Below are positions 7,921 to 16,390 of a stretch of DNA of 40,139 nucleotides, in pieces. The notes beneath the pieces are model-generated. The model had not been told where the DNA came from. It ran no database searches and saw only the letters and a program-made list of their open reading frames with translations. The position numbers and the translations under genes were made by a program. The stretch covers positions 1 through 40,139 of the forward strand of contig JAAZNF010000049.1 of assembly GCA_012798435.1 (NCBI GenBank), given 5' to 3'. Positions within the stretch are counted from its first letter, which is position 1. Every line of letters starts with the position of its first letter. The DNA is from Myxococcales bacterium (GTDB taxonomy: Bacteria > Myxococcota > B64-G9).

Positions 7921-10065
7921 ATGCCAAGGTCCAAGACACATTATGAACCGCTGGCGGTGCTGGCCACCGGCAAGACCTCGAAGATCCTGCTTTCCCGAGA
8001 GAACTTGCCGGACGGCTCGTCCCGCCTGGTGGTGCTGAAAAAGGTAAACCCCGAGCTGACCCAGCGGCCCGAGGCACGCCAGGGCTTTCTGAGTGAGGCG
8101 CAGGCCGGCAGCCTGTGCAATCACGCCAACCTCACGCGGGTGTGGAGCGTCGGCACGGCCAAGGGCAACTACTTTGCGGTGCTGGAGTTTTTGCTGGGAG
8201 ACGGGCTCGGCCTGGTGATGAGCGAGGCGCACAAGCGCGGCCGCCGGCTGCTGCCCGAGATGGCCGCGGGCCTGATGGCCCGGGTGTGCGATGCCTTGCA
8301 CCATTTGCACCAGCTCCGCGACCCGAAGGGCATGCCGCTCCACCGGGTGCACCGCGCCGTGTGCCCGGAGAACATCCTGGTGCTGTACGACGGTGGGGTG
8401 AAGCTCTTGGGCTTCGGGGGCGGCGACGGCCCGGAGGCCTACCGCTCGCCCGAACAGGCGCGCGGCCAGCCCACCGATCTTCGTTCCGACGTCTTCTCCT
8501 CCGGGGTGGTACTGTGGGAGCTCCTGTCCGGCCGGAGGCTGTTCGCGAAGAAGACCCCCGAGGAGAGCCTGCGGGCCATCGCCGCCTGCGACATTCCTCC
8601 GGTGCGAAAGTTCAGCCCCGAGGTGCCGTCTCCGCTCGAGACGGTGGTACGCCGGGCGCTGCAAAAGAACCCGGCCTCCCGTTTCGCCTCCGCCGGGCAG
8701 ATGGCCATGGAGCTTCGGGATTTCTTCTCGCGCGCGGTGAAGAAATCCGGTGAGGCGGCCATCGCCGAGTTCGCATCCGCCGCGATGGGCGAGCGCATCC
8801 AGCGCAAGCGGGAGTTGGTGAAGGAGATCCAGAGCGGCCGGGCGAAACCAACCGACATGGTGCTGCTCGCCCCCGACACCTCCACGGCGCTGCCTTTCCC
8901 GGCGCTGGAAGAGAGAGGCGCCGCCCCCTCCGCCCCGGAAGCTGCCCGCCCGCAACCGCCCCCGCCCGAAAAACCGAGGACGCCGCCCCCCACGCAGGGG
9001 CCTCCGCCGTTGCCCGGCAACGATGAGGAGCGCACCAGCGAGTTCCTCCAGCCCACGCGCCCCATCCAGGTGCCTCGCATCGCCCCGGCCACCGGAGAGG
9101 CACGCCCGTCTCCTCCAGTGAAAACCACACCCCCGGCTCCGGAGCCGCCACCGCCGCCGGCGCCCGCGGTCCCGGCCGCGTCCCCGGAAAATGGTGGAGA
9201 TGACGAGGCCGAAAAATTCAACGTGCCCACCATCCCCGTGGTGGCCCTGCCCATCACCCGCCCGCCGGGGACGCCGCCGCTCCTTGCGCTGCCTGAAACG
9301 ACCTCTCCGGGAAAGACCGGCTCCTTCGACACACCCTCGACGCTCCCGCCGCATCCCGGCCCGCCCCCGATGCCCGTGGCCGAGACGCCGGCCGAGGCTG
9401 GCACCGGCGCTACTGCTGCCGAACGCGACGACAGCGCGGCGAAGGGGGCCGCTCCCGTCGCCATCCATTCGTTCGAGACCCGGCGCCTGCGGCACAAGAA
9501 TCGCCTGCTCCTCATCGGCGCCTCCGGCGGGATGCTGGTCCTGCTGGCCGTGTTGGCCATCGTGCTCTCCTCTACCGGAAAGGATGACACCACCCGGGCT
9601 CCCATCCCGCCACCCGTCGTCGAGGCGGCCGCCCTGGCCGCCGACGCGGGAGCCCCCGAACAGGAACCCAACGCCGAGTCGGACGCGGGCCCGCCGGCCG
9701 GGGCGCTCGACGCGGGCTCGGCCATCGCGATGGATGCCGGGGCTCGTCCCGACGCCGGGCCTCCCGTCGCCGAAGCCGACGCGGGGCAGAGCGAAGCCGA
9801 CGCGGCGCCGCGAGCTCTGACAACGGCCGTCGGCACGCCGCGGCCGGCCCCCCAGACCGGCTTTCTGCGCCTCAACACCGAGCCCTGGAGCGAGGTCTAC
9901 CTCAAGGGGAAGAAACTCGGCGTGACCCCCCTGGTGGACGTGAAACTCCCGGCCGGGACCCACGCGCTCTCGCTGGTGAACCCCAAGAAGGGCATCAACA
10001 CCACGCTGAGCGTGACCATCAAGCCCGGCAAGACCACCAGCCTGGTCAAGGAACTCTCCGAGTGA
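7921..10065 (+). CDS. Membrane-anchored pseudokinase with C-terminal PEGA domain
   Basis: A 714-residue protein with a Ser/Thr-kinase fold (~8-270), a Pro-rich linker, a transmembrane helix near 530-552 (LLLIGASGGMLVLLAVLAIV), an Asp/Ala/Gly-rich periplasmic linker and a PEGA domain at the C-terminus (GFLRLNTEPWSEVYLKGKK onward). The kinase keeps the beta3 Lys (VVLKKV), the helix-C Glu (FLSEAQ) and the activation-loop YRSPEQARG. The catalytic-loop HRD is HRA (HRAVCPEN) and the metal-binding DFG is GFG (KLLGFGGG), so both key Asp residues are lost and phosphotransfer is unlikely. The ATG at 7921 is preferred because the candidate promoter lies between it and the in-frame ATG at 7855, although its ribosome site is weak. 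It is probably a signalling scaffold that links envelope sensing to cytoplasmic partners. Confidence 0.85.
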   Translation: MPRSKTHYEPLAVLATGKTSKILLSRENLPDGSSRLVVLKKVNPELTQRPEARQGFLSEAQAGSLCNHANLTRVWSVGTAKGNYFAVLEFLLGDGLGLVMSEAHKRGRRLLPEMAAGLMARVCDALHHLHQLRDPKGMPLHRVHRAVCPENILVLYDGGVKLLGFGGGDGPEAYRSPEQARGQPTDLRSDVFSSGVVLWELLSGRRLFAKKTPEESLRAIAACDIPPVRKFSPEVPSPLETVVRRALQKNPASRFASAGQMAMELRDFFSRAVKKSGEAAIAEFASAAMGERIQRKRELVKEIQSGRAKPTDMVLLAPDTSTALPFPALEERGAAPSAPEAARPQPPPPEKPRTPPPTQGPPPLPGNDEERTSEFLQPTRPIQVPRIAPATGEARPSPPVKTTPPAPEPPPPPAPAVPAASPENGGDDEAEKFNVPTIPVVALPITRPPGTPPLLALPETTSPGKTGSFDTPSTLPPHPGPPPMPVAETPAEAGTGATAAERDDSAAKGAAPVAIHSFETRRLRHKNRLLLIGASGGMLVLLAVLAIVLSSTGKDDTTRAPIPPPVVEAAALAADAGAPEQEPNAESDAGPPAGALDAGSAIAMDAGARPDAGPPVAEADAGQSEADAAPRALTTAVGTPRPAPQTGFLRLNTEPWSEVYLKGKKLGVTPLVDVKLPAGTHALSLVNPKKGINTTLSVTIKPGKTTSLVKELSE

Positions 10066-10077
10066 CGTGTCCTGGAT

Positions 10078-10098
10078 GGAGGCTCGTCCCGTGCCTCC
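10078..10098. terminator. Hairpin between convergent genes, possible terminator
   Basis: GGAGGC (10078-10083) and GCCTCC (10093-10098) can pair around a 9-base loop, 13 bases after the pseudokinase stop. There is no T-run, so factor-independent termination is doubtful; the position between two convergent genes is the main argument. Confidence 0.25.
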
Positions 10099-10116
10099 GC
10101 GCAAACGAGCGACGCA

Positions 10117-10917
10117 CTATTTCCTCGGCAGCGAGCGCAGGTAGGCCTTGTCCTCCCGGTCCTGCGGGGTCACCAGGCGGTCGATGGCCTCGGCGGGGTT
10201 GCGGCGCGTCCCCTGCGCCCAGGCATAGCGATCGCCGAGTTCCACGAACGCCTCCACGTCGCCGTGGGCGGCGGCCTTGGCGAACCACTCCCTGGCCAGC
10301 ACGAAGCTCTGCTTCGCGCCCCGCTCGCCCTTGAGGTAGGCCATGCCGATGTCGAAGGCGTGCTCCTTTTCGCCCCGTTGGTAGGCCGCGACGCGCTCCT
10401 CGACCTCGCTCTTGCCGACGGCGTCGCCCGGCGCGGCGGTTCCCTGAAGCATGTTCTCCACCGCCCGCTCCAGGCTGGTGACGATGTCCTCCGGGGCGCA
10501 GCCGCCGCTGTGGGTCCCCGCCTTCTCGCTGGTGGCGCGCAGAAGGTCGTAGAGGTTGACCGTCACCTTGCAACTCTTGCCGAAGCGCAGCACCTGGCTG
10601 GCCAGCGACTTCTGCGCGGCCAGCTCGCGGCCGAGCTCGATCTGGCAACTCTCGTCGAAGCAGGCCCTGTAGGAGCCCTGTTTCTCGTCCCGCAGGCGCT
10701 CCCTGAGCTGCGCGCGCGGCACCACCGCATAGCCGTTCTGCGTGAGCAGCGAGCCCAGGTAGTCGGTAAGCTGCTCCCGCTGGGCGCCGCTCATCTTGTT
10801 GCCCTTGTCTTGGATCTCGAACACGGCCACGATCGCTTTTCCGTCCTCCGCCCGCGTCCCGCTCCAGGCTCCGGCGACCAACCCAACCACCCACGCGAGT
10901 GTTTGCCGTGCCCTCAT
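10117..10917 (-). CDS. Periplasmic CsgG/TolB-N-like protein with Sel1-type repeats
   Basis: A 266-residue exported protein. A signal peptide (MRARQTLAWVVGLVAGAWSG...RAE) precedes an alpha/beta domain that begins AIVAVFEIQDKG. It continues with a helix, LTDYLGSLLTQNGYAVVPR and CFDESCQIELGRELAAQKSLAS. That succession (strand, 'which opens/closes' helix, polar cap with CxxxxC) is typical of CsgG-like/TolB-N-like domains that are common in myxobacterial lipoprotein loci. The C-terminal ~90 residues resemble two Sel1/TPR-like repeats (AFDIGMAYLKGERG and AREWFAKAAAHGDVEAF). It lies convergent to the pseudokinase gene, 51 nt away. The conserved pair of Cys in DESC/FDESC could form a disulfide. Its partner is unknown. 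Confidence 0.75.
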   Translation of the reverse strand: MRARQTLAWVVGLVAGAWSGTRAEDGKAIVAVFEIQDKGNKMSGAQREQLTDYLGSLLTQNGYAVVPRAQLRERLRDEKQGSYRACFDESCQIELGRELAAQKSLASQVLRFGKSCKVTVNLYDLLRATSEKAGTHSGGCAPEDIVTSLERAVENMLQGTAAPGDAVGKSEVEERVAAYQRGEKEHAFDIGMAYLKGERGAKQSFVLAREWFAKAAAHGDVEAFVELGDRYAWAQGTRRNPAEAIDRLVTPQDREDKAYLRSLPRK

Positions 10918-11013
10918 GGGAAACCGCCTTTCACCGCCCGCCTGGATCCTATCTAAACCCCGGCGCCGGCGGGGGCAATGGCAAAACGGTGAAAACCCGT
11001 GCAGGCCGACGAA

Positions 11014-14000
11014 CTATGGAGCTCCGCGACGATGAGGACCGTTTTCGCCCAGGCAGGGGTGATCCGCGGGCGGCGAGCGCACCACCGGCCGACCGTCGCG
11101 CCACACCACGGGGACGTCCTGCCAGATTCGTCGCAGCAGCCGACAGCGCTCCGTGTCGAGGACCTCGAGATCCAGCCCGGTCACGTCCCCCAACTCGCTG
11201 GCCAGCCACAGCCGGCCTCCCTCCCGGGCAACATGCGTCACCGCGCCGTGCAGCCGGGCCAGGTGCATGCGCTCCCCCGAGGAAAGATCCCACAACCCAT
11301 ACCGGCCGTCGGCGAACGCCACCAGCGCCGTCCCCATCGGCAGCGGCTCGATGCGCGCAACCGGGCTGGGGGGCGTGTCCACCAACTCGAACGCGCGCTG
11401 GGGCTTGCCGAGCGTACGCACGCTCACCGCGCCACGGGCGCTGCCCAGCACGAGCCGCCCTTCCGAGCGGGCCACCGCCGAGGGGTCGCGCACGCCCGGC
11501 AGCGACGCGGGCGCGCTCCCGTCCGGGGCGAACGCCAGCACTCGCTCCGTTTGGGCCACCAGCAACCCGTCGCCATCGGCGAAGATGGCTTTCGCGCCCT
11601 CGGCCAGCAGGCGAGGCGAAGATTCGCCGTTGGTCCACAACGCCCGGTCGCCCGCCAGCGTAAGGCACCCCCGGCTCGTCGCCCACAACGCCTGCACCGG
11701 GCCCACGTCGCCCGAGAACCGTCTGGCGTCGGCCCGTACATCCCATTGTTCCAGAACTCCGCGTGCATCGACCAGGCACAGGCACCCGCCCTCTGGATCC
11801 GCGAAGGCCCGGCGGGAACCCTCGACCGCCCGCGCCCAGGCTCCCGGCGGCGCCGGCGCCGGGTTTTCCACCCCGTTTGAGAGCCGTGCCCAGCCACGCT
11901 GGGTCAGCAACAGAGGTGCGCCGGGCATCAGCAGGCGTGAAGTCCACAACGCCGCGCCGCTCTCGGCGTCCCACAACCGCACCGTGTCGTCGGTGCCGGC
12001 CGAGACCAGACGCCTGCCCTGTGCATCGTAACGCAGCGAGGTGACCTCTCCGCGGTGCGCGTCGATGCGGAGCACCTCTGCGCCGGAAAGATCCCAGATC
12101 CGGATCACACCGTCCGCGCAGGCAGCGGCCAGCCGATCCGCGCCGGGCTGGAAGGCGAGCGCCCACACGCTGGCACCCGCCTCGACCAGGATCCGAAATG
12201 AGCCGTCGCGAACATCCCCCAGCCGGACCCGGCCCGCCTCGTCCGCCCAGGCGAACCGGGGGCTATCCCGGTGCCATGCCAGCGCCGTGTTCGGGGATTC
12301 GCCACGCAGGACCCGCGGCGCACCGAGCGGCAGGGGCCACAGGCGCACGCTGTGATCCCGCCCCGCCGAGGCCAGCCAACGCCCATCGGGCGAGAAGGTG
12401 GCCGCGAGCACCTGGTTGGCGTGACCGGGCTCGAGCCGCCGGTCCCGCCGGGTGGCCAGGTCCCATACCACCAGCGGCGTGTTGACGTACCCCGCGGCCA
12501 CCTGCCCGCCGCCGGGCGCGAAGGCCACGCTGGCGACCGGCCCGTAGTCGGGGGCCATGAGCAGCGTGCGGCGCCCCGAGCCGAGATCCCAGATTGAAAC
12601 CGAATGGTCCCAGCTCCCGGACGCCAGCCGCTGGCCGCCGGGAGAAAAATCGAGAGAGGTCACCATGGCGCGGTGGCCCGACAGGCGCTGCATCACAAGG
12701 CCCGAGGCGGCGTCCCGGATCAAGATCAGCCCGTCCTGCCCCGCCGAGGCGATGCGCTCGCCCTGCGGCGAAAAGGCCACCGCCTGGACCGGCTCGGAAT
12801 GGCCCTGCGGCGGGCGCTCCAGCGGATCCCCCAGGTGGTGCCATATCCGCAGGATCCCATCCTGGCTGGCGCTGGCCAGCAGGCGGCCCCGCGGGTCCGC
12901 GTCCAGCCCGTCCACCGAGTCGGGCTGGGCGGAGAGCTGCGAGAGCAGGCTGCCGCCCACCGGATCATACCTGCGCAGGGACCCGTCGAAGCAGCCCGTG
13001 ATCAGGCTCCCGTCGGGCGAGAAGGCGAGCTCGGTGACGTAGGCCGGGTGTTGCAACACGTGAGAGAATTGACCGCGAGCGACATCGAGGAGCCGCACCG
13101 TCTGATCGGCGCTCCCGGAGGCCAGCCAGCGGCCATCCGGGCTGAAGGACAGACAGGAGCCGAAGCCCTGGTGCCCCGGGTACAACCCCAGCCGGCTTCC
13201 GTCGCGCGCGTCCCACAGGGCCAGCGTGGCGCGCAACCCGTGCAGCGAGGCCAGCCGCGAGCCGTCGGGGCTGTAGGCGAGCGCGCTGACGATCCCCGCC
13301 GCCTCCGGCCCCTCCAGCGCGAGCGTGCGTTCGATCTCCATCTCCGGGAAGCGCCACAACCGCACCTGCCGGTCCTCTCCCGCGCTGGCCAGCTGGCGGG
13401 CGCCGGGGTGGAACCGCACCCGCCACAACCGGGCCCCGCTCCCGGCCAGGACCCTCTCCGGGGTGGGGTTCGGGATCCGCCACAGGATCACCTCGCCGCG
13501 CTCCGAGCCGCCGGCCACCCAGCCGCCGTCGGACGAGACGTCCAGGGTGACGATCGGCGCTGGCGCCTCCAGCGTGAGACGCTCCATGGCCTGGAGCTCG
13601 AGCAGCGCCACCGAGCGGTCCTGCGAGGCCACCGCCAGGTAGCGGCCGTCCGGAGAGAAGCGCACGTCGTAGAGGATGGCGCCGAGATCCCGCGACCACC
13701 ACAGGGGCTCGCGTTCCAGGCGCCACCACAGCGCGCGCCCCGGCGCCGAGTCCAGGATCTCCAGCGAGGCGCGCAGCTTGGCGCGGGCCTCGAGCAGGCT
13801 GCCGCGCGCCGCCGCGGCCGCCGCGCCCTCGCGCTCGGCCTGCGCCCAGCGCTGCTCCTCCCGTAAAAGCGCCCGGCTCTCGGCCCGGTGGGCCGCCGCC
13901 TCCTCGCGGTAGGCGATGGTGGTGGCCACCAGGGCGGCCACGATCACCAAGAGCACGGCGAGCGTGGCGACCAGGGCGATCTTGTGCCGCAGGGCGAAGC

Positions 14001-15108
14001 GCTGCAAGAGATCCCAGGCGCTGTAGTTGTAGGCGCTCACGCGCCGGCCGGTGAGGAAGGCCTGGATCTCGGCGGCCAGGCTCTCCGCCGAGGGGAATCG
14101 CCCGGCGCGGTTGGAAGACATGGCCTTCTCCGCGATGGCCGCCAGCTCCGCTGGCGCGTCCGGTGAGATCTCCAGCACCCGGGGCCGGCTGCCGTTGCGG
14201 GCCGCCTCCAGGGTGTCGCGCCCCCCCTGGCCCAGGAAGGGGGGGCGGCCGGTGAGGAGCTCGAACAGCACGGCGCCGAGGCCGAAGACGTCCGACAGCT
14301 CGTCCACCTCCTCCGGGCGGCCACCGGCCTGTTCCGGGCTCATGTAGGCGGGCGTGCCGATCGATGCCCCCGCCATGGTGAGCTGGGCCGGGGCCGCCGC
14401 CGCGTCGCCGGCTCCCTCCGCCGGCGGGAGGTCGGCCTGGCCCCGCACCTTGGCCAGCCCCCAGTCCAGCACCACCGTCTCGCCGAAGCGGCCGATCATC
14501 ACGTTGGCCGGCTTGATGTCGCGGTGGATGACGCCCCGGCTGTGCGCGTAGGCGATGGTGTGGCACAGCGCCAGGAACCGGTCCAGCAAGCTAAGCCGCT
14601 CATCCAGGGTGGCTCTCTCTGCCAGGGCCTGGGCCAGCGTCTGGCCGCGGATGAGCCGCATGCTGTAGTACAGCTTGCCCTCGGGGGTGCGGCCCAGCTC
14701 GTACACCGGGACGCTGCCCGGGTGCTGTAGCTGCCCTGCGACGCGCGCCTCGCGCAGAAAGCGGGCCCGGGCGGACTCTCCGGGTCGGGAGTGGGAGCCG
14801 GGGGCCTCCTCGGCCCGGGGAAGCAGCTCCTTGATGGCCACCTCGCGCCCGAGCACGTCGTCCACACCCAGCCAGATGCGGGCCTGACCACCGCGGGCGT
14901 ACTCGCGAAGCAGGGTGTAGTGGAACTCGGCTGGCGCGGGCAGGTGCGGCCCGGTGTCCGCTCCGCCAGGCGCAGAACGAACACCGGCCGCCAGCAACTC
15001 CCGGCAGGCGGCGCACTCGTCGAGGTGCGCGCGGATCTGCTCCTCCTGTGCGGGAGGCAGGGTGCCCTCCAGGTAGGCGGCGACCAGGTTGTCGTCCGGA
15101 CAGTCCAC
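11014..15108 (-). CDS. Zinc-finger / Ser-Thr kinase / transmembrane / WD40 protein
   Basis: A 1364-residue signalling protein. The GTG start at 15106-15108 has AAGGAG six bases upstream and opens directly into an anti-sigma-type zinc finger: Cys3, His28, Cys32 and Cys35 (AHLDECAACRELL). A complete kinase domain follows (~60-330). It has AIKELLP, HRDIKPANVM near 194, VLDWGLAKV (DWG in place of DFG, common in this kinase class), GTPAYMSPEQAGG and a C-lobe. A transmembrane helix (KIALVATLAVLLVIVAALV, ~374-400) and a short coiled coil come next. The rest is about 20 WD40 repeats, 14 of them clear (RLASGSWDHSVSIWDLGSG) and the last ~6 degenerate. They are enough for about three seven-bladed propellers outside the membrane. 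It is divergent from the sigma-factor gene, which suggests that the kinase controls the sigma factor. Confidence 0.9.
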   Translation of the reverse strand: MDCPDDNLVAAYLEGTLPPAQEEQIRAHLDECAACRELLAAGVRSAPGGADTGPHLPAPAEFHYTLLREYARGGQARIWLGVDDVLGREVAIKELLPRAEEAPGSHSRPGESARARFLREARVAGQLQHPGSVPVYELGRTPEGKLYYSMRLIRGQTLAQALAERATLDERLSLLDRFLALCHTIAYAHSRGVIHRDIKPANVMIGRFGETVVLDWGLAKVRGQADLPPAEGAGDAAAAPAQLTMAGASIGTPAYMSPEQAGGRPEEVDELSDVFGLGAVLFELLTGRPPFLGQGGRDTLEAARNGSRPRVLEISPDAPAELAAIAEKAMSSNRAGRFPSAESLAAEIQAFLTGRRVSAYNYSAWDLLQRFALRHKIALVATLAVLLVIVAALVATTIAYREEAAAHRAESRALLREEQRWAQAEREGAAAAAARGSLLEARAKLRASLEILDSAPGRALWWRLEREPLWWSRDLGAILYDVRFSPDGRYLAVASQDRSVALLELQAMERLTLEAPAPIVTLDVSSDGGWVAGGSERGEVILWRIPNPTPERVLAGSGARLWRVRFHPGARQLASAGEDRQVRLWRFPEMEIERTLALEGPEAAGIVSALAYSPDGSRLASLHGLRATLALWDARDGSRLGLYPGHQGFGSCLSFSPDGRWLASGSADQTVRLLDVARGQFSHVLQHPAYVTELAFSPDGSLITGCFDGSLRRYDPVGGSLLSQLSAQPDSVDGLDADPRGRLLASASQDGILRIWHHLGDPLERPPQGHSEPVQAVAFSPQGERIASAGQDGLILIRDAASGLVMQRLSGHRAMVTSLDFSPGGQRLASGSWDHSVSIWDLGSGRRTLLMAPDYGPVASVAFAPGGGQVAAGYVNTPLVVWDLATRRDRRLEPGHANQVLAATFSPDGRWLASAGRDHSVRLWPLPLGAPRVLRGESPNTALAWHRDSPRFAWADEAGRVRLGDVRDGSFRILVEAGASVWALAFQPGADRLAAACADGVIRIWDLSGAEVLRIDAHRGEVTSLRYDAQGRRLVSAGTDDTVRLWDAESGAALWTSRLLMPGAPLLLTQRGWARLSNGVENPAPAPPGAWARAVEGSRRAFADPEGGCLCLVDARGVLEQWDVRADARRFSGDVGPVQALWATSRGCLTLAGDRALWTNGESSPRLLAEGAKAIFADGDGLLVAQTERVLAFAPDGSAPASLPGVRDPSAVARSEGRLVLGSARGAVSVRTLGKPQRAFELVDTPPSPVARIEPLPMGTALVAFADGRYGLWDLSSGERMHLARLHGAVTHVAREGGRLWLASELGDVTGLDLEVLDTERCRLLRRIWQDVPVVWRDGRPVVRSPPADHPCLGENGPHRRGAP

Positions 15109-15397
15109 GTCCCGCTCCTTGTGGCGCTGGCAGGCGCCGCCATCTTCGAGGAACCGACGGCCGGGGTCAAGCGGCGGCGGCGGGGCCCCGATCCTCGGAT
15201 CACGCGAACGGGTGCTGCCGCCTCTTCCCCCGGCTCTCTCCCGAAAGATCGTTCGCCGGCCCCCCCTCGGCGTCACCCCTTCGCGTAAAAATTCTATCGC
15301 GCAATCAGTGGGGCCGAGTTTTGTCCGGGGATTCGGGCAGGGAAAGGCTTTTTTTTTCGGACGGGTCGGACTAGATTCCGCCTCGGAGACAAGCGGC
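15109..15397. promoter_or_regulatory. Divergent intergenic region, kinase and sigma factor
   Basis: This 289-bp gap separates the two divergent start codons. The Shine-Dalgarno of the kinase gene (AAGGAG, minus strand, 15120-15115) is at its left end. A nine-T run at 15349-15357 and a TAGATT at 15372-15377, 20 bases before the sigma-factor ATG, could be part of a sigma-gene promoter, but no good -35 accompanies it. On the minus strand, TAGAAT inside AAATTCTAT near 15290-15296 is a -10-like hexamer without a clear -35. If the sigma factor is autoregulated, its own recognition elements would lie here. Confidence 0.35.
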
Positions 15398-16303
15398 ATG
15401 GCCACGCCAGGTCTGGTGGAGTCGTTCTTTTCGCTCCTTCCCGGGGGCGCGCCCGAGGAGCCGGAAAGACGCGCAAACCTCGCGCGTGGATTGGAGGCGG
15501 CCTGGCAGGCGGCGCGGCAGGCCTGGCCGGGGATCGAGCTATCGAGCGAGGAGTTCGCCGCCTACCTCCTTTCACGCCTGACAAGATCTGAGCCCGTCGA
15601 GGACGAGATCATCCGGCTCCACGCCGCCGACCTGTACCTGGCCTGCGCCTGCCAGAGAGGCGACGCAGAGGCGCAGAAAGCCCTGGAGGGGCTGTGCCAA
15701 CAGGCCGCCGCCGCGGCGCTGCGCGGCCAGGATCCGTCCGGCGCGCTCTCGGCCGAGGTGGCGCAGGGACTGCTCACGCGGCTTTTATCCGGCGGCGCGG
15801 ACGGCGCGGGCAAGCTCGGGCAATTCCAGGGGAGAGCGGCGTTCAGGGCGTTTCTGCGCGTGGCCGCGTCGCGGGAAGCCCTCAACCTGCGCCGCGCCCG
15901 GCGGCGCGAGTGCCCGCTGGCGGAGGATCTGCTGCTGCGCCTGGTCTCGGAGGAGGATCCGGAGCTGGCGCTGTGGAAGCAGCGCTACCGGCAGGAGTTC
16001 AAGCTCGCATTTCAAGAGGTGCTGCGCTCGCTCTCCCCCCGTGAGCGCAACCTGCTCTCCCACCAGGTCGTCGAGGACCTCACCCTGGACCAGATCGGTG
16101 CCATGTACCATGTCAACCGCTCCACGGTGTGCCGCTGGCTCCAGAGCATCCGGGAACGGCTGCACCAAGCGACTCGCGCAGCCCTGGCCGAGCGCTTGTC
16201 CGTGACCCCGCAAGACGTCGACAGCATCCTGCGCCTGGTGCTGAGCCGCATCGACACCAGCCTGGAGCGGGTGCTGGCGAGCCCCGTCTCCAAAGAGACC
16301 TGA
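15398..16303 (+). CDS. Sigma-70-family (ECF-like) RNA polymerase sigma factor
   Basis: A 301-residue sigma factor. The ATG at 15398 opens a ~140-residue N-terminal helical region. Next is a region-2-like segment (FQGRAAFRAFLRVAASREALNLRRARRR, about 142-170). Region 4 is a good helix-turn-helix: LRSLSPRERNLLSHQVVEDLTLDQIGAMYHVNRSTVCRWLQSIRERL (about 207-255). The long N-terminus and the region-4 sequence resemble the Myxococcales-specific sigma-70 family 1 rather than a minimal ECF. No -35 region is evident upstream, only a TAGATT. The gene faces away from the zinc-finger kinase, the presumed regulator. It is followed after 87 bases by the secreted-protein gene at 16391, possibly a target or cotranscribed. 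DNA targets are unknown. Confidence 0.88.
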   Translation: MATPGLVESFFSLLPGGAPEEPERRANLARGLEAAWQAARQAWPGIELSSEEFAAYLLSRLTRSEPVEDEIIRLHAADLYLACACQRGDAEAQKALEGLCQQAAAAALRGQDPSGALSAEVAQGLLTRLLSGGADGAGKLGQFQGRAAFRAFLRVAASREALNLRRARRRECPLAEDLLLRLVSEEDPELALWKQRYRQEFKLAFQEVLRSLSPRERNLLSHQVVEDLTLDQIGAMYHVNRSTVCRWLQSIRERLHQATRAALAERLSVTPQDVDSILRLVLSRIDTSLERVLASPVSKET

Positions 16304-16390
16304 CGTACTCTCCGGCCCCCTCTGCAACAAAGCCCACCGAGCCGTGTCTCCTGGTCGGACGATTCCACCCGAAAGGGAGGCCATACCCCC

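Noticed and set aside
10078-10098. Hairpin as a sure terminator
   Set aside because: There is no T-run and the loop is large, so I kept only a low-confidence entry.
7843-10104. A 753-residue minus-strand open frame over the pseudokinase gene
   Set aside because: Gly/Arg/His-rich shadow; the kinase, TM and PEGA features are all on the plus strand.
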